Source: Cristatella mucedo (taxonomy: Eukaryota > Bryozoa > Phylactolaemata > Cristatellidae). Taken from it: DNA of 64,000 bases. The translations under genes were made by a program, and so were the position numbers. Below the pieces are notes generated by a model. That model worked only from the letters and a program-made list of their open reading frames with translations. It made no database searches and was not told the DNA's origin. The stretch is taken from the NCBI GenBank assembly GCA_009760855.2, contig WPIO01000145.1:709001-773000 (forward strand), written 5' to 3'. Positions 1 through 50,096 of this stretch are shown piece after piece; positions within the stretch are counted from its first letter, which is position 1; every line of letters begins with the position of its first letter.

Positions 1-1501
1 GTCTCATAAGAAGCAGCCTACTGCTAGCTGTCAACACTCAGCCCACTGGTGGAATCAGCAGATGCTGCCAGATGCCACTTATCTTGAGTGACTGTGACTG
101 ACAGGAGTGACTCTTTGGGTTAAGAGCAGCTAAGATTCGATAAGATTGCCACGTCAGAGCATTGACGGTGGGTGGCTATGATCCTCGAAGGCCTTCGGCC
201 AGCAGCCAGAGATAAAGCCAGACATTTGCTGTCCTCAGGCACTCACGCTGACGGCAAGGCAATATTTCCTTAGCATGGCAGCTACAAGAGACGATGAAGG
301 CGGCCACGGCATGCACTGGTTACTTTAATAGGGCAAAGGTTGCTATATGCTCATAAAAATGCATCGAGGAATCTTACTTGGAGTGAGATGATGGTCAATT
401 ACAGACCCCATAGGCTTGCATAACAAATCTTGGAAACGAACGTCACCTGTCCGTGGACCGATACAGTGCATTTCGATGCTCAATTCGACCGTACAATTTA
501 AGCACTGCAGCCAGGTTTTTGCACAAGCAAGCCTCCTGGCAGTGAGAGCTCCGACAAGCGCAGCACCAGCATGCGCCATAGACGGTGACTGAACATATGC
601 TTCTTTGCTTTGCAGCTTAAATGCGCAACCCGACATTGTGCCGTGGACATCGGCGGGCGGCTAGTGAAGAGCAGAATGTGGGCTAAGCCACGACGATCGA
701 ACTAGGCACTCGACAGTGGCTCACAGAACTTTTGATGATCAGCTAGGGAGGCAAAAAAAGGACGGGCAAAACGCCGTCCTGTGATCGGCAGGAGCAGCGA
801 ATGACGGCACCGATCAACCGTGGCCCGGATGCCGGCAACCGTTTGGGGAAGCCAGAGCAGAGCAAATGATAACGGACGGCACGCAGGCAGCCTAGCGGGC
901 TGCCAAGTCTGCCAACAGGCGACACAAACTCACTCGCCAGGCAGCGGGCGAATGTACCAGCAGCCGGAGCCAAGCGATCGCCAACATTTCCGTGCGACTC
1001 TGGCGTTCGGCGACTCAGGAAGGCACACGCTGAGCCTGGCGAGTGCAAGCAACGACGGCTATGGGTGTGGACGAGCGAGCACGCTGCCTCGACAAGACCG
1101 AACTGGCCATGACAAGTGGTGCAGGCGAGGAGCAAGCGCAATCGGTAGTCGGGCGGCTGAAAACAGGCAGCTCGCTTGTGACCGCTTGCCTCGAAGTGCT
1201 CCAACCGGAATGAGAAAGCCTATACGGTATACGGCGCCACTGCTGTCGCTAGGGCGCTCGAGCCGCACGCTGGTGCCGGCTTGTGCCCTTCTGTGAGTGG
1301 CGACGCTTTCGAACTCTGGCTGGCGCCGATCTGCACGCAATGGTCCTCCCGCTGCTGGCCACAGACGGCTGAGCTCGTCCGAGTCGATCTCATCTCCCGA
1401 CGACCGAACGCATCTGCCGGCACATCCGTCGGCAGCTGGCCGAGAAAACTCGGCATGGCGATGGAGTGGTCGTCCGGCGAAGTTTGAAAGCCAAAGAAAT
1501 A
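1..1501. other. SLX4 3' flank / possible 3' UTR
   Basis: Mostly GC-rich DNA with several overlapping open frames on both strands and no recognisable domain. On the SLX4 strand there is no AATAAA; an ATTAAA variant lies at 328-323. A polypurine run is at about 752-760. Confidence 0.4.
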
Positions 1502-39165
<37,664 letters not shown>

Positions 39166-39577
39166 GCAGATTACTATGATTTCATTTGCAACGACGCGAA
39201 TGCTGGTCTGACGTTAGATAAAGACCGGGCGAACAGCGGCTAATTGGCTGCCCTCAGTATTGCATCGACTTCCGCAACATCAAGTGAACCGAAAAGGTTA
39301 AAACTTAGCAGAGCAAACCTGTACCGTTCGATGACGACGCCCGGCATTGACCGCTTTTGGCCGGGCGTGAATTCTACAACAGACGAACGAACCTCAAAAG
39401 GCCCGCGCCCGGGTTAGATAGCTCTTTAGCTTTGAAGGTACAATTTAGTTTTGCGTGCGGACTTATAGCCTGCTTCCAGTTGCTAGTGAGGTACACCTGT
39501 CTGCAAACGTGCTTTTTTCCCTTAAGGCAGTCAATTTCAGGATTCTACAAAGATTTTATACCGCACTAGAGTTGATC
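39166..39577. promoter_or_regulatory. Shared SLX4/CCNC promoter region
   Basis: The 412 bp between the two divergent start codons must hold both 5' UTRs and cores. It has more CpG than the flanks and an inverted CCAAT box (ATTGG, 39243-39247), but no clear TATA box. This fits a housekeeping-type bidirectional promoter. Confidence 0.6.
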
Positions 39578-39609
39578 ATGGCTGGGAATTTCTGGCAAAG
39601 CTCTCACTA
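39578..39609 (+). CDS. CCNC: CCNC exon 1
   Basis: Start codon and MAGNFWQSSH, ending TA|GTAAGT in the Tyr codon. The family-typical N-terminus fixes the start. Confidence 0.95.
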
Positions 39610-42600
39610 GTAAGTGTTCACCAGCAGTGGGTTAGTAGCTCAGCTCAAGTTCTTGCTCCGGCGTATTTTGTGCGGGCTGTTAAGGGCCGTTGTCAGGGCC
39701 GGCATACCCCCTTTTGACCGGTGACTGGCACACATATATGCTCTCCACCAGCCAGTTTCTTACTGATAGTCTTCTATGGTAATACTTATCAGCCTGCTAA
39801 GTTACCGGTTGATCGGTTAGCTTGCAGTGGATCGTAGACAGACAGGATGTTCTTAAGGAGCGGCAAGAAGACCTCAAAGTCATATCCGCTGATGACTACC
39901 AGAAAATCATGATCTTCTTTGCGAATCGTAAGTTAAAGCTCTGTTATTTGCACCGCTTATTTGCAAGCCCCGAAGGCCGCAATTAACTTTTGTGCTTGCG
40001 TTTTTTCGCAGTCGTGCAAGCGCTTGGCGAAGCGCTGAAGGTGCGACAGCAAGTCATTGCCACCGCTACAGTGTACTTCAAAAGATTTTATGCGCGGTAA
40101 TTCTGAAAAGGCCGTCGCTGTGGTAGCGCGCTTTAGCCTCTGTATTAGTTATGTTACGTAGGGATCAGGTTTTGAAAAATCTTATTGCTATTAGCTGGTG
40201 TCTGCTTGTTTAATCCACCTAAATGGTGTGGTTTTGAGCTGTCTCACTGTGACTCGTCGATTGCTCGAGGCGACAGTACCTTTCTCCCCATCCTGCATGC
40301 AGTGAAGAGCATGCACATAGAGCCCAGTGGTGAAGGCCGTCACCGGACGAATGTGCCTAGTAGCTCATCAGCCAATGTATCGTGTGAATATGTGACCATG
40401 TGGAGGCGAAGTCATCATTCCTCTTGTTCATTTTGCTCTGTGCCATTGTTGTAATAGCCACCATAGAATGACATGTAGTGTACTGTAATGTATCTCTATT
40501 TGTAACTCCAAAGCCACAAAGAATTATGTGGGTGTTATGCAGGAGAGTTTTGTATAGCATACTCGCAGCCTAAGCGGCTTTCGGTACTCATTCGGTAGCC
40601 AACAGACTTCATCTCACGCAACAAAGAGAAAGTGAGAATAATAGCTGAGTCAGGAGAGCAGTTAAGGTAGTGAGTAGCATGGAAGTAGCAGCTCAGGACG
40701 GCTGGTAAGGATGTGCTATTGTCGGTAGCACGAGAGTAGTTGTCGTTGCATAAGGCTCGTGGGAGTGAGTTCCACAGTCTAGGACCTGCAGAGTAAATGC
40801 TTCAGTCGCTAACGGTCTTTAAGTTGAGGAATAGAACAGCTGATTTATTGTCCATACAGGACCTGAGGGCACAAGGAGGCTGGAACTGGTGCTGCAGTTC
40901 AGCTAGGTATGGAGAAGCTAAGCTATGGCAGGCCTTGTGGGTCAGCATAAGAACTTTGCTATATGTCTGCTGAACAACTGGCAGCCATTATAGCTCTTTT
41001 AGCAAAGGAGACATTTGGTCAAACCTCTGGGATTTGAAAACTAGCATTTATGCCATATTCATCACCAGCTGCAGTGGCCTAGTGGCTTTTTACGGTGGCC
41101 CAGCCGAAAGGAAATTACAATAATCAAGACAAGACAGAACTAAGGAGCTATTTAAATATTTTGCAAGCCACCGTGGAAGACAGCTCCAAATCTTAGCTAG
41201 GAATCAGACGTGATGGCTAGCTGTGGAAGCATTCTTCTTAACGAAGCTTTCAAAATTTAGGCTGCTGCCGAAGACGGCACCTAAATTATGAGCACAAGGT
41301 AATGGTTGCTCTAAAGCATAACCTATTAGAAGAGCAAAGCCTTCTAGTGTAGCCACACTCTCGCGGTGTCCTATGAGCAGCAGTTCCATTTTATTGTTAT
41401 TTAGTTTAAGGAAATTTGTGGTCATCCAGGATCGAATGTCTGCTAGGCAAGCACTCAGTTTATCTGTTGCTGCATCAGAATGTGACAGTTTAAATGACAA
41501 ATACAGCTGAGTATCTTCAGAACAAAAGCGATATACTATTCCATGGGCCCGAATAAGTTTTCCCAGAGGTAGAGTATAAATGGAGAGCAGCAAATGACTG
41601 AGGAAGGACCCTTGAGGAACTCCACTGGTGGCTGGTCTAGTGGATAAGACCTGATCCCCCCACACAACACTGATCGAACATGATCGGACAAGTGCGATTT
41701 GAATCATGTCAGTTCCTTGTCTCCCAGACCTATCGTTGTTCTGAATCGTTCTGTAGGATATCGCTATCAATGGCGTCGAAGGCAGCTGATAGATCTAGCA
41801 GTACTAGGGTAGTGGCATTCCGGTCATCGTTTCCTAAAACAAAAAATCGTGCAAGTATGATTTAAACCAAGCCTGTAATATGTGGGATGAAGCTTTTACA
41901 GGGTTGTCTTAGTAATTGCTGCATTCTCCATGAATACTTTGTCCATGGCGTGTCATGGAGGATGATGCTTGTATTGTGTTGACCTAGTCATACCTGCGTT
42001 CTCAGTGAACACCTTGTCGATCTTTCGTCAGCTGCCGACCTTTACAGTGGCATGCGATTTATTGTGACTGTTTGATGCCTCTTACTCGTGTTAGTCACTG
42101 TCGAGAAGAGTGCTGTGCTGTATGGTAGCTAGGGCTACTTTGACCTATGTTCGTGTTTGATGCAGACTTTGCAGCCATGACCAGAGGCCTGAGAGTAGGA
42201 ACTCTTGGATTTTTATGCTTCTAATAGAACCCATAGGACTTTGACAGTGGAAATGTGTCTGCTTTATCAGACCTGTTTCTTTTATTTTGGTTTTAATTGT
42301 TTCATTAGCTGCTAGCATTATTGCTGAGATTGAAGATCCTGTAATATAATAATATGATTTATTTGTATCCTAATCTAGATAAGTGCATGTAGATGCCAGG
42401 AAGTGCCTTGCCAACCCAATCGTTCATTCATTGCTAAGCACTTTTGGTGTGTCACTTGCATTTTCAGTATTGTCGTTTTGCTCATGGGTGCATGATTTTT
42501 TTTGTCGGCAACCGTTTCGCGATGAATCTTTTTCAAACCATCATTTCACGCTTGCGCTAATCTATCCTGATGTGAGTGGCAGTGCTAAACGTAGCCATGT

Positions 42601-45600
42601 GAGGACACCTAGAGGTGTGGTACTAGCACCACTCAGGACCAATTAGGTCATTTCTTGGGTCGTATGTTTCTGTGCCGGGGCAGTGCAAATGTATACAGTT
42701 GGTCGGCACGACGCCTGTCTATGTGTTAGTCCTGCATGATTTACCTGCAATGCTCGAGACCTTTGGTTTAAGTCATGTCATCGTGTCACGCCATCTGCTT
42801 TTAGGAGTTCGCTGAAATGTATCGACCCTTTCTTGATGGCTCCTACTTCTATATTCTTAGCATCCAAAGTTGAGGTAAGCGACATCATTGGCCTATCGAT
42901 ATCTGCTTGTCTTGCCAAAAGATTGTTGACATCCTGGTGCTCGAGCAGTGCCTTCCCTTAGTATTTGTCTTGTCTACGGATACATTAAGGAAAGATAGTT
43001 TGAGTCAACAGCCTCATTTATGTAGGTGGCACCAGAGCCTTCGCAGCTTATATCCTGCTTGCAGAATTACAATTTTTCAGAGAATTCAGGATTACAAATT
43101 ATCTTTTGTAGGACTTGAGCCCATAGCTTAGGTGATATATTGCATAGTGGCACCTGGCCAAAAAAATACGACTAATGCTACCATTGGCATGGTCAGACTG
43201 ATTTTGCATCACTTGATATAGCTGGATTGCTTAGATCCATTTCAGAGCTTTACCAAAATTGTACAAGTCACATCCGACTGTTACTTATGTCTCTGCTAAT
43301 GTTTTTTGTAGTGTCATTGGAATTTGAAAAAGTACTTATATTTCGTCTTTCTCACTTTTGGTGGCACTACTGCTTATTAAGAGCTTAATTTTCCGATATT
43401 ATTGAACTTTTTGAGCACCATCATTGCTGACTAGTTTAAGAAACAGTGTGTCCTGCTAATTCCATTGAACACGTGCTTCTGTTTTTGTTGGTTCCAGGAA
43501 TTTGGTGTCATATCAAACACACGGTTAATACAGACTTGTCAGACTGTCGTTAAGAATAAGTTCTCTCATGCTTACCCACAGGAGTACCCGTATCGTATTT
43601 CTCATGTATTGGACTGCGAGTTTTATTTAATGGAAATGATGGTAATTACTTTTACTATCCGTCTGAAGCACGGCTTTTCAAATGCAGTCGCCATCTCGGG
43701 CATCAGCTAAGTGCAAGGCCTTTTTCTTTTAGGATTGCTGCCTCATTGTCTTCCAACCTTACCGGCCACTGACCCAATATTGCCATGACTTGGGAGACGG
43801 CGATGTCCTACCTCTGGCTTGGCGGATCGTCAACGACAGCCTACGGACAGACGTATCGTTACTCTATCCACCCTACCTCATTGCTCTGGGTAGGAAGCGT
43901 AGTCAGCTAGAGTCACGCGATTGTTGCTGTCGAAGTACAAGTATCCTGTACTTAAAAGCACGAAGCATTTGACCAAGTGCTCGATGCATTTGACGCTGAG
44001 TGACAGCACTTGCCCAGAAGCTTAATTTCTGAGCTCCAGTGCGTGCTTCCTGCAGTATGTGTGCCACCTGCTTTGCAACGTTGCGCAATGGCGAGCTAAG
44101 TGTACAACCGAAAATGGTTTGCCTCTGCTTGATGCTAACCATCGGTGCTATGAGGTCGGCGTTTGTGGGTGCCTTGCTTGTATATGTCTCGTTTGCAAGT
44201 ACCGTCTCTAGCCATCGCGATTGTGGCCGAGGCTGTTTAACTCATCTTTGCTTGACTAGTTTAGAAGGCGACTTAAATTTTTGAATGAGCCTCATTTTAA
44301 AAGAAGCACTGAGTGAGAATGTATACCCGAAGACATTTAATACTAGTTAGGGGCATTGCTGACCAGCAAAGGGGTAAGGAGTGCACTTGCATGTACATTG
44401 TAATTGCTTTGATAGTTATCGTCCATAAGAGCTAGGCAGTAGACTCACAGCAAAAGTAATTACCATTATCTGGAGCAGATACAACTCGCAGTCAAATACG
44501 TGAGGAATAGGTACTAATACTGGTTGAAATAAACATGTTTCAGTGCTGGGCATCATTGCCATCGTTGTTGTTCTTTTTTAAGACTTACTGGGTTTAGCTT
44601 ATGAATCAATTGCAGTTCCTTGCTGAAATAGCTTTCAAAATTGACAACACATTTCTTCGGTATTGTAGCAGCTATACACATCGCATGCATTATTCTGCAA
44701 AAAGATTGCAAGCAATGGTTGGCCGAGCTAAACGTTGACTTGGATAAGGTAAGTTTCTAGTTCTCGGCAGCTGTGTTCCTCTTGCATGTTTGCCTCAGAG
44801 GCTTGCTCCGGCTATTCTTCAGTGTGCCCTGTTAAAGCACAAGCTTGGAATAGTCAGTTGTTGCCTCGTTGTTTTATGGGATTCAGACCAAGTAAACTAC
44901 ACGTACAGGCGGCCATCTGTTGTTTTTTGTGCAGCTTGCTTCTAATAAAAATTATAATACATTTGATATGGCGCCCTCAGAGAACTCAGTCTCTTTCTAG
45001 GCACTACACATCAGCTACAAAGGAAGCACGATTACATGCTCAATAAGTAACAAGAATAACATGGTTAGGGGTGACATGCACAGGGTCAGCATGCAAGTGT
45101 GGTTAGTGGCAGCGTGCACAGCACCAGCAAGCATAACAACATAAAGGTCGAATCACAGGCACCCACTAAATGCTGAGATACATAGATGCGCTTTTTAGTT
45201 TCTTCTTTAAATGAGGTCAAGTCGGGAGATGTCGTGACGAAAGTAGGTAGTGAGTTCCGGGCTTTGGGAGCATACGAACTAAAGGCACGGTCTCTAAACG
45301 ATTTGAGGTTCCTACGAGGTATGGGTAAAGCAATTAGATTCCGAAAAGTGGGTGGTAGATGCTTGGCCTAGTAGGGTAGTAGATGAGATAGGTAGCCTGA
45401 AGCCAAAGAATGAAGAGACCTTAAAGTAAGTGACAGAACCTTAAAGTAGACGTGTTGCTTGGCTGGGAGCCAATGCAGGTCAGCTAGAAGTGGCGTGATG
45501 TGGCAACTGCCACCCACACGACAGACGAGCCTAGCTGCAGAGTTTTGCACCAGCGATAATTGCCTGATTACACAGGGCATTAGACCAGCAAGCAGGGAGT

Positions 45601-46122
45601 TACAGAAGTCGAGACAGGATATAACAAATGCATGGAGCAATTAGACGTGGTATCCCTGACTAAACAAGCCCACATTTCAATAATGTTGTGTAGCTGAAAG
45701 TAGGCAAACTTGACTGTAGAACTGATGTGGTCGTCTAATGAATGGTCACTTGAAAATAGGAGACCTAGATTACATGCAGATTCAACAGATGTGCTGTCAG
45801 AGCTGATTATCAGAGCCTTAGGTTTTCTAATTACTGAATCATGCTTGGTTTGCCTATAACTACTAAGTTGGTTTTATCGTCATGCAATTTGAGAAAGTTT
45901 GCTGCCATCAATGTGCAGATGTCATCAATACATGCAGCAAGGAAGTTTTGAGAGAATTCGACATGCTGGAGAGCTGAGAGGGATCAAAGCGAAGGAACAA
46001 CTGTGTCATCTACATAGAAGTGAAAGGCTAGGTTGTGCCTGACAATCACATCGGTAAGAGGGATAGTAAAAACCGTGAAAGAAGCTAGAGCCCTCTAGTA
46101 CCCCATACTTAAGTGCTTGGAC

Positions 46123-46162
<40 letters not shown>

Positions 46163-47004
46163 ATTTGATAAAGCACTCTCAGAGAACTCAATCTCTTTCT
46201 ATGTGCTTTACAATGGATCTCTTTCCATTCACTTACATACTCTTGAGTCTATCACTGAGATAGGACCTGAACCATTGAAATGCAGTACCAAGTTTTAAAC
46301 CAGCGAATCTCAAGCTGCCTCCTGGATAGGGGAGGGTGAATCAGCCGCAAGCTGTAAGCGATTATATGTGGCCGATCACGTGGGAAATCATTTTTATCCC
46401 GACTCGAATACTGCCAAGGCTTTCTCTACTCATCAAAACACATGCTGAAGTTGTGCCTTTCTTAAATTTGCCATCACTCTGTGCTTCAAGCTGAGTTCAG
46501 TGTCGCTCGAATGCCTGGTGGTCGTAATAGGCAAGGCATGCTGGCATGTTAGCTATATAGTGGAAAGCTGTATACCTTCGGTGAGGCGTGTCAAGTTTGC
46601 CCGAAGAAAAAAATGACGTTCCACTCTTTTTGTTTTACTCCAGTATTTTTCGATATGAGATGTGCAATCGGGAACGTGCTATCGCATTTGACCGACTTCT
46701 GTTGCTTGCAGATCCTCGAAATAACCAAGCTCATATTGAGCTTGTACGATTTATGGAAAAACTTTGACGAAAAGAAAGACATAGCCGCCGTTCTTAGCCG
46801 AATGCCGAAGCCCAGTGCGAGCCATTCGAGGTACGTGTATGCGGTTCTCACTTGCCACTTGGTGGCAGCAGACTTGTCTTTACGCTAGCTGCTGTTTGTG
46901 TGCTTTCCTTCTTCTTCTTCCACTTTTTTTTTTCTTTTTGCAGGCCCCCGTCGCAAGGCCCTTCGGAAAACAGCAGCTCAGCTGCCGCCCCCGTGGGACG
47001 GTAA
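39578..47004 (+). CDS. CCNC: Cyclin C, 9-exon gene
   Basis: Cyclin C partners CDK8/19 in the Mediator kinase module. Exons: 39578-39609, 39821-39927, 40012-40096, 42805-42874, 43498-43641, 43733-43889, 44669-44748, 46712-46830, 46944-47004. All introns are GT-AG, phases close exactly, and 855 nt encode 284 residues plus TAA (human 283). Family hallmarks: start MAGNFWQSSHYLQWI, VIATATVYFKRFYAR in the first cyclin fold, LMAPTSIFLASKVEEFGVIS with the conserved Lys-Glu pair, EYPYRISHVLDCEFYLME, PLAWRIVNDS, LLYPPYLIAL, and the end LSRMPKP. The last 20 or so residues (SENSSSAAAPVGR) diverge from vertebrates, as usual for this tail. Divergent from SLX4. Confidence 0.97.
39821..39927 (+). CDS. CCNC: CCNC exon 2
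   Basis: LQWIVDRQDVLKERQEDLKV and on to MIFFAN, then a C|GTAAGT donor. Acceptor CGGTTAG. Confidence 0.95.
40012..40096 (+). CDS. CCNC: CCNC exon 3
   Basis: VQALGEALKVRQQVIATATV then YFKRFYAR: helices 1-2 of the first cyclin fold. Donor CG|GTAATT. Confidence 0.96.
40497..41875 (-). mobile_element. LINE family 2 copy in CCNC intron 3
   Basis: Minus-strand RT: SGVPQGSFLSHLLLSIYTLP, then a degenerate catalytic box (FCSEDTQLYLSF in place of YADD), SWMTTNFLKLNNNKMELLLI and, near the end, traces of 'P.LWNSLP'. It differs from family 1 in RT and 3' UTR. It shares its 3' end with the copy at 53366-54357. Antisense to CCNC. Confidence 0.8.
41880..42800. other. Rest of CCNC intron 3
   Basis: AT-rich unique sequence; no element or exon recognised. 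Confidence 0.45.
42805..42874 (+). CDS. CCNC: CCNC exon 4
   Basis: SSLKCIDPFLMAPTSIFLAS then KVE, with the conserved CDK-contacting Lys. Acceptor GCTTTTAG, donor GAG|GTAAGC. Confidence 0.95.
43498..43641 (+). CDS. CCNC: CCNC exon 5
   Basis: EFGVISNTRLIQTCQTVVKN to EFYLMEMM, 48 codons, GGTTCCAG acceptor and ATG|GTAATT donor. Confidence 0.96.
43733..43889 (+). CDS. CCNC: CCNC exon 6
   Basis: DCCLIVFQPYRPLTQYCHDL to LLYPPYLIAL: the start of the second cyclin fold with PLAWRIVNDS. Confidence 0.96.
44669..44748 (+). CDS. CCNC: CCNC exon 7
   Basis: AIHIACIILQKDCKQWLAEL then NVDLDK, GTATTGTAG acceptor and AAG|GTAAGT donor. Confidence 0.95.
44946..46300 (-). mobile_element. LINE family 1 copy in CCNC intron 7, split by a nested tail
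   Basis: Minus-strand copy with a TTA tail at 44946, 3' UTR, and RT C-terminus (IRQLSLVQNSAARLV, CHITPLLADLHWLP) up to about 46108. RT sequence resumes at 46213 after an inserted short LINE tail (46112-46212). Many frame changes. Antisense to CCNC. Confidence 0.82.
46112..46212 (-). mobile_element. Nested LINE 3' tail with (ATA)n
   Basis: About 40 bp of ATA repeat then GCACTCTCAGAGAACTCAAT and CTTTCTATGTGCTTTACA: only the tail of family 1, sitting inside an older copy. Confidence 0.75.
46712..46830 (+). CDS. CCNC: CCNC exon 8
   Basis: ILEITKLILSLYDLWKNFDE then KKDIAAVLSRMPKP: last cyclin helices. TTGCTTGCAG acceptor, AG|GTACGT donor. Confidence 0.96.
46944..47004 (+). CDS. CCNC: CCNC exon 9 (stop)
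   Basis: TTTTTGCAG acceptor after a pyrimidine tract. PPSQGPSENSSSAAAPVGR then TAA at 47002-47004. Confidence 0.92.
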
Positions 47005-47336
47005 AATAGGTAACGGGCAATGCTTTGTCTCAGGTAAAGATCCCTCAATCAAACGATGCTGGCAATGTGAATAAGAAAGTATTTGAATACTCAATATTGG
47101 CTCGCCGACTGTCAGCATGAATGTGATGGTCGGTTACTTGTTCACTACCGTGGGATAATGCCTAATAGCATGGACTGTGCACAGTCGAAATAACACTCAG
47201 CACTGGCTACAGTGCCCCTGCTTTGGTCCGCATGGGGATTTTAATGTTTTTTTTTTCATGTCTTGTCGGCTGAGAATGCTTCGCCGTATGCTTACAGCAA
47301 GCATATGTTCATGCACTTGTGTTCGTTCCCTAGATG

Positions 47337-47372
<36 letters not shown>

Positions 47373-48660
47373 GCACGCGCACACACGCACGCACACACAC
47401 ACGCACGCGCACATGCGTGGCTTAGCATCTGGCTCGTACACCTAAAAGATGATCAGAAGAGCAGTGCAGCGCATAGCATTCATGCAAATAGCTCCACGGT
47501 TTGAGTGCTGGCTGTAACCAGGCTCTACAGAAGGAGAGAATTTCTGCCTGTGCATGGTGCAAGCGACTTTGCTTACTCGGCATTTGCTCGGTATCAGTGT
47601 TTGAGTAGCTTGAGCAGGCGTTTACTACCAAAACGTAAGCCGATGTCGACTGATGCATTTTCTGCATGTCGTAGCCCATTTGAGTAATCTACCATATTAC
47701 TGTTTGGAATTGCTTCACGTGTAATTCAAGGTTCGCTCGTGTGATGTTGGCATTGCTGGAGTCACTTGCATGGTTATGGATCCTCAGTTCTCCCGTTGAT
47801 ATGCAAGCAATACATTTTCGTGAATGGGCTAAAGGCGAATCGTTTTTCTTGATTCAATATGCCTGTACTCGTTACGTGTAGCAATGACCTCACATGTTAC
47901 CATTCGTGTAACATTGTTCAAAGTCTGTGGCCTTGAAGTGCTCGTAGGGTATCCTGACCATCTGCACTTCAGAGCCCCACACGAAATGAGAAGGCGCACT
48001 TCGCCCGCGTCATGTCATGTGCTCTTCATCTGTATCCATTGTTGACATCTAATCTTACCTGGATGGTTTTCCCCCGGAAAATTAGAATGAGCCAACGACT
48101 CAGTTATGGTCTCATTAGTTTTGTCTATGTTAGCATTCGAATTTCATCGACCAGTTTTTCTGTATCGTTTGGCAGTCGTGTTTTATGTGCTTGCTACTTT
48201 TCCATTATGGTGTGGTGTTGTGCTGATTGCAGCCTCTTTGATCGATGTGGAAGATTACACCGGATCGTGCTAGCATGCGGTTTCATATCGCAAGCTGATA
48301 TTTGCCAAAGACTGACGGATTAGACGATGTGCATCTGTCCATCTGCATGGCAGTCCTTGGTATATGTTGTCAGATGCATGCAGCTACCTTTCAGATTTGA
48401 TTTCTGCCCACAAACAGTTTGGATTCCCTTTATGAAGAAGGGCCTTTTGCTACAGCCAGTTGTTGCTAAACCGTCTGATCAATGGCAAATACAGCGCAAT
48501 TTCTTTGTGCAAGCTGCATGCCTATCATTGGTTTCAGAAATTCTGGAATGTGTACTGCTCTCAGACTTAGTTATCGAGGAGTTTTCAAGTCTACTTGATG
48601 CTCAATAAATGTTTTGGTAAATGCTAACTACAACTTATGAATATATATGCAGAATAAAGC
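47005..48660 (+). other. CCNC 3' region with poly(A) signals
   Basis: No AATAAA occurs close to the stop. The first good ones are at 48604-48609 and 48653-48658, so the 3' UTR may be about 1.6 kb long. It contains a (CA)n tract at 47339-47412. Nothing else is recognised. Confidence 0.45.
47339..47412 (+). repeat. (CA)n/(CG) microsatellite
   Basis: 30 bp of pure CA then CA with GCAC/GCGC interruptions. Confidence 0.92.
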
Positions 48661-49524
48661 ATGGGATCATTTTGTGGCTGTAGTGTTGCTGTGTTGTGAT
48701 TGTGTAAGCAGGATCTTAAAGGCTCATAAGCACAGACCTTGCTGGTTCAACGTGCTCAATTAATTCGTTATATTTCCTGCTTCAAGTTGAAAATTTGTAA
48801 TCTTAGCAAGCATATTTAGCATGGTGGAAGATTGGGAGCCTAGAAACAGTTCGATGCATGAAGTATTTTGAGTTTGTCATCTTGCTTGGAACATCAAGAC
48901 TGCATCTCACTATAGCACATATTAATGTGCGACAGCTCTCTGCCTGTGAACTGGCTTCTCTGAGTCATAGTAGTTCCATCACGAAGACAACACTGGTCCA
49001 TCTTGCCGCTTGAGGATAAGACAGATCCAGGGCCACCTGGCCGTTGAAGATATTTTAGATGTAGGTGGAGCTGGAGTTCACAGAGCAAGAAATCTACAAA
49101 TAACTTGGTATGGGTTCGCAACCTCACAGAGTAATAGCCCTATTAATTAAAGCGAGAGAGCCGTCCGTTACGTCATGTACCTACGTCACGCAGTAAGATG
49201 GCACACTTATGTTGAGTGGCGTGATGGCACACTTACGTCAAGCAGCTTATGTACAGTACTGTATTTCTGCTATGACTCAGCAAAGCCAGTCCACCAGGCT
49301 CACTCGACGTATATTTTTAATGTGCACACACACATAAGCGAGTCTGCACGCTCTCTCGGCGTATCCCTATCAATTAAATCGAGAAAGCCATTCCTTCCCT
49401 CTCTTATTTGTTCTACATGTCTACTTATTAAAGCAGGGAAGTCCTTCAAGTCGCAAGATGGTACACGCATCACGTGGCAAGATGGCCAAGCTTGTCTTTC
49501 ATGACAGAACTACTATGAGTAAGT

Positions 49525-50096
49525 GAAGTGAGTATATACAGTCGAACCTAGTTTGTCGTGGTAAATCCGTTCCAGACTCTATCGGGATAGGTGAATTTCC
49601 ACGAAGTAGAATTCTTTATTTATAAATAAAATGTTTTCGTAGTTTGAGCATAGAAAACCTGATTATGACCTAAATACGTTTTTCAACATTATTAGAGCAT
49701 CTAGACGTGAAATAACACCACCAGTCACTTACACTCTATCACTCAATATATAATATTAGACTAAATAAGACATATTAGACATTACAAATATCATATTATT
49801 GCACGTCTAATTACACAAAGTTCTTATACACAACAACTAACCTATAAAAATAGTGTAACTCGTTCGACGATGAAGCGATGAAGAGATGTACAGCACAGCA
49901 AAGAAGAGCAAGGTTACTGCTCCTCTGAAGACACTTCAGAGGAGCAGTAACAGAGGACTTCAGTAGGAGAGTCTTCAGGTGGTGCAGTATCTCCAGCAGG
50001 TGCCTCGTCATTTTCTTTCACTGAAAGAGTATTTGGCATAGGCAGTGGGTGTCTGGGTGCACGGCTGAAGAGCATCGCGATGGGCAGCTGTGTCAT
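49525..50096 (-). mobile_element. Tigger/pogo relic, terminal part
   Basis: Opens with a TIR-like TACAGTCGAACCTAGTTTGT and GGTAAATCCGTTCC, typical of Tigger ends. On the minus strand it encodes an acidic transposase C-terminus ending VSSEEQ. It contains the 18-bp hairpin at 49913-49951. Interrupted at 50097 by a LINE. Confidence 0.65.
49913..49951. repeat. Perfect 18-bp hairpin
   Basis: GTTACTGCTCCTCTGAAG, loop ACA, then its exact complement. Lies in the C-terminal coding part of the Tigger relic. Confidence 0.88.
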
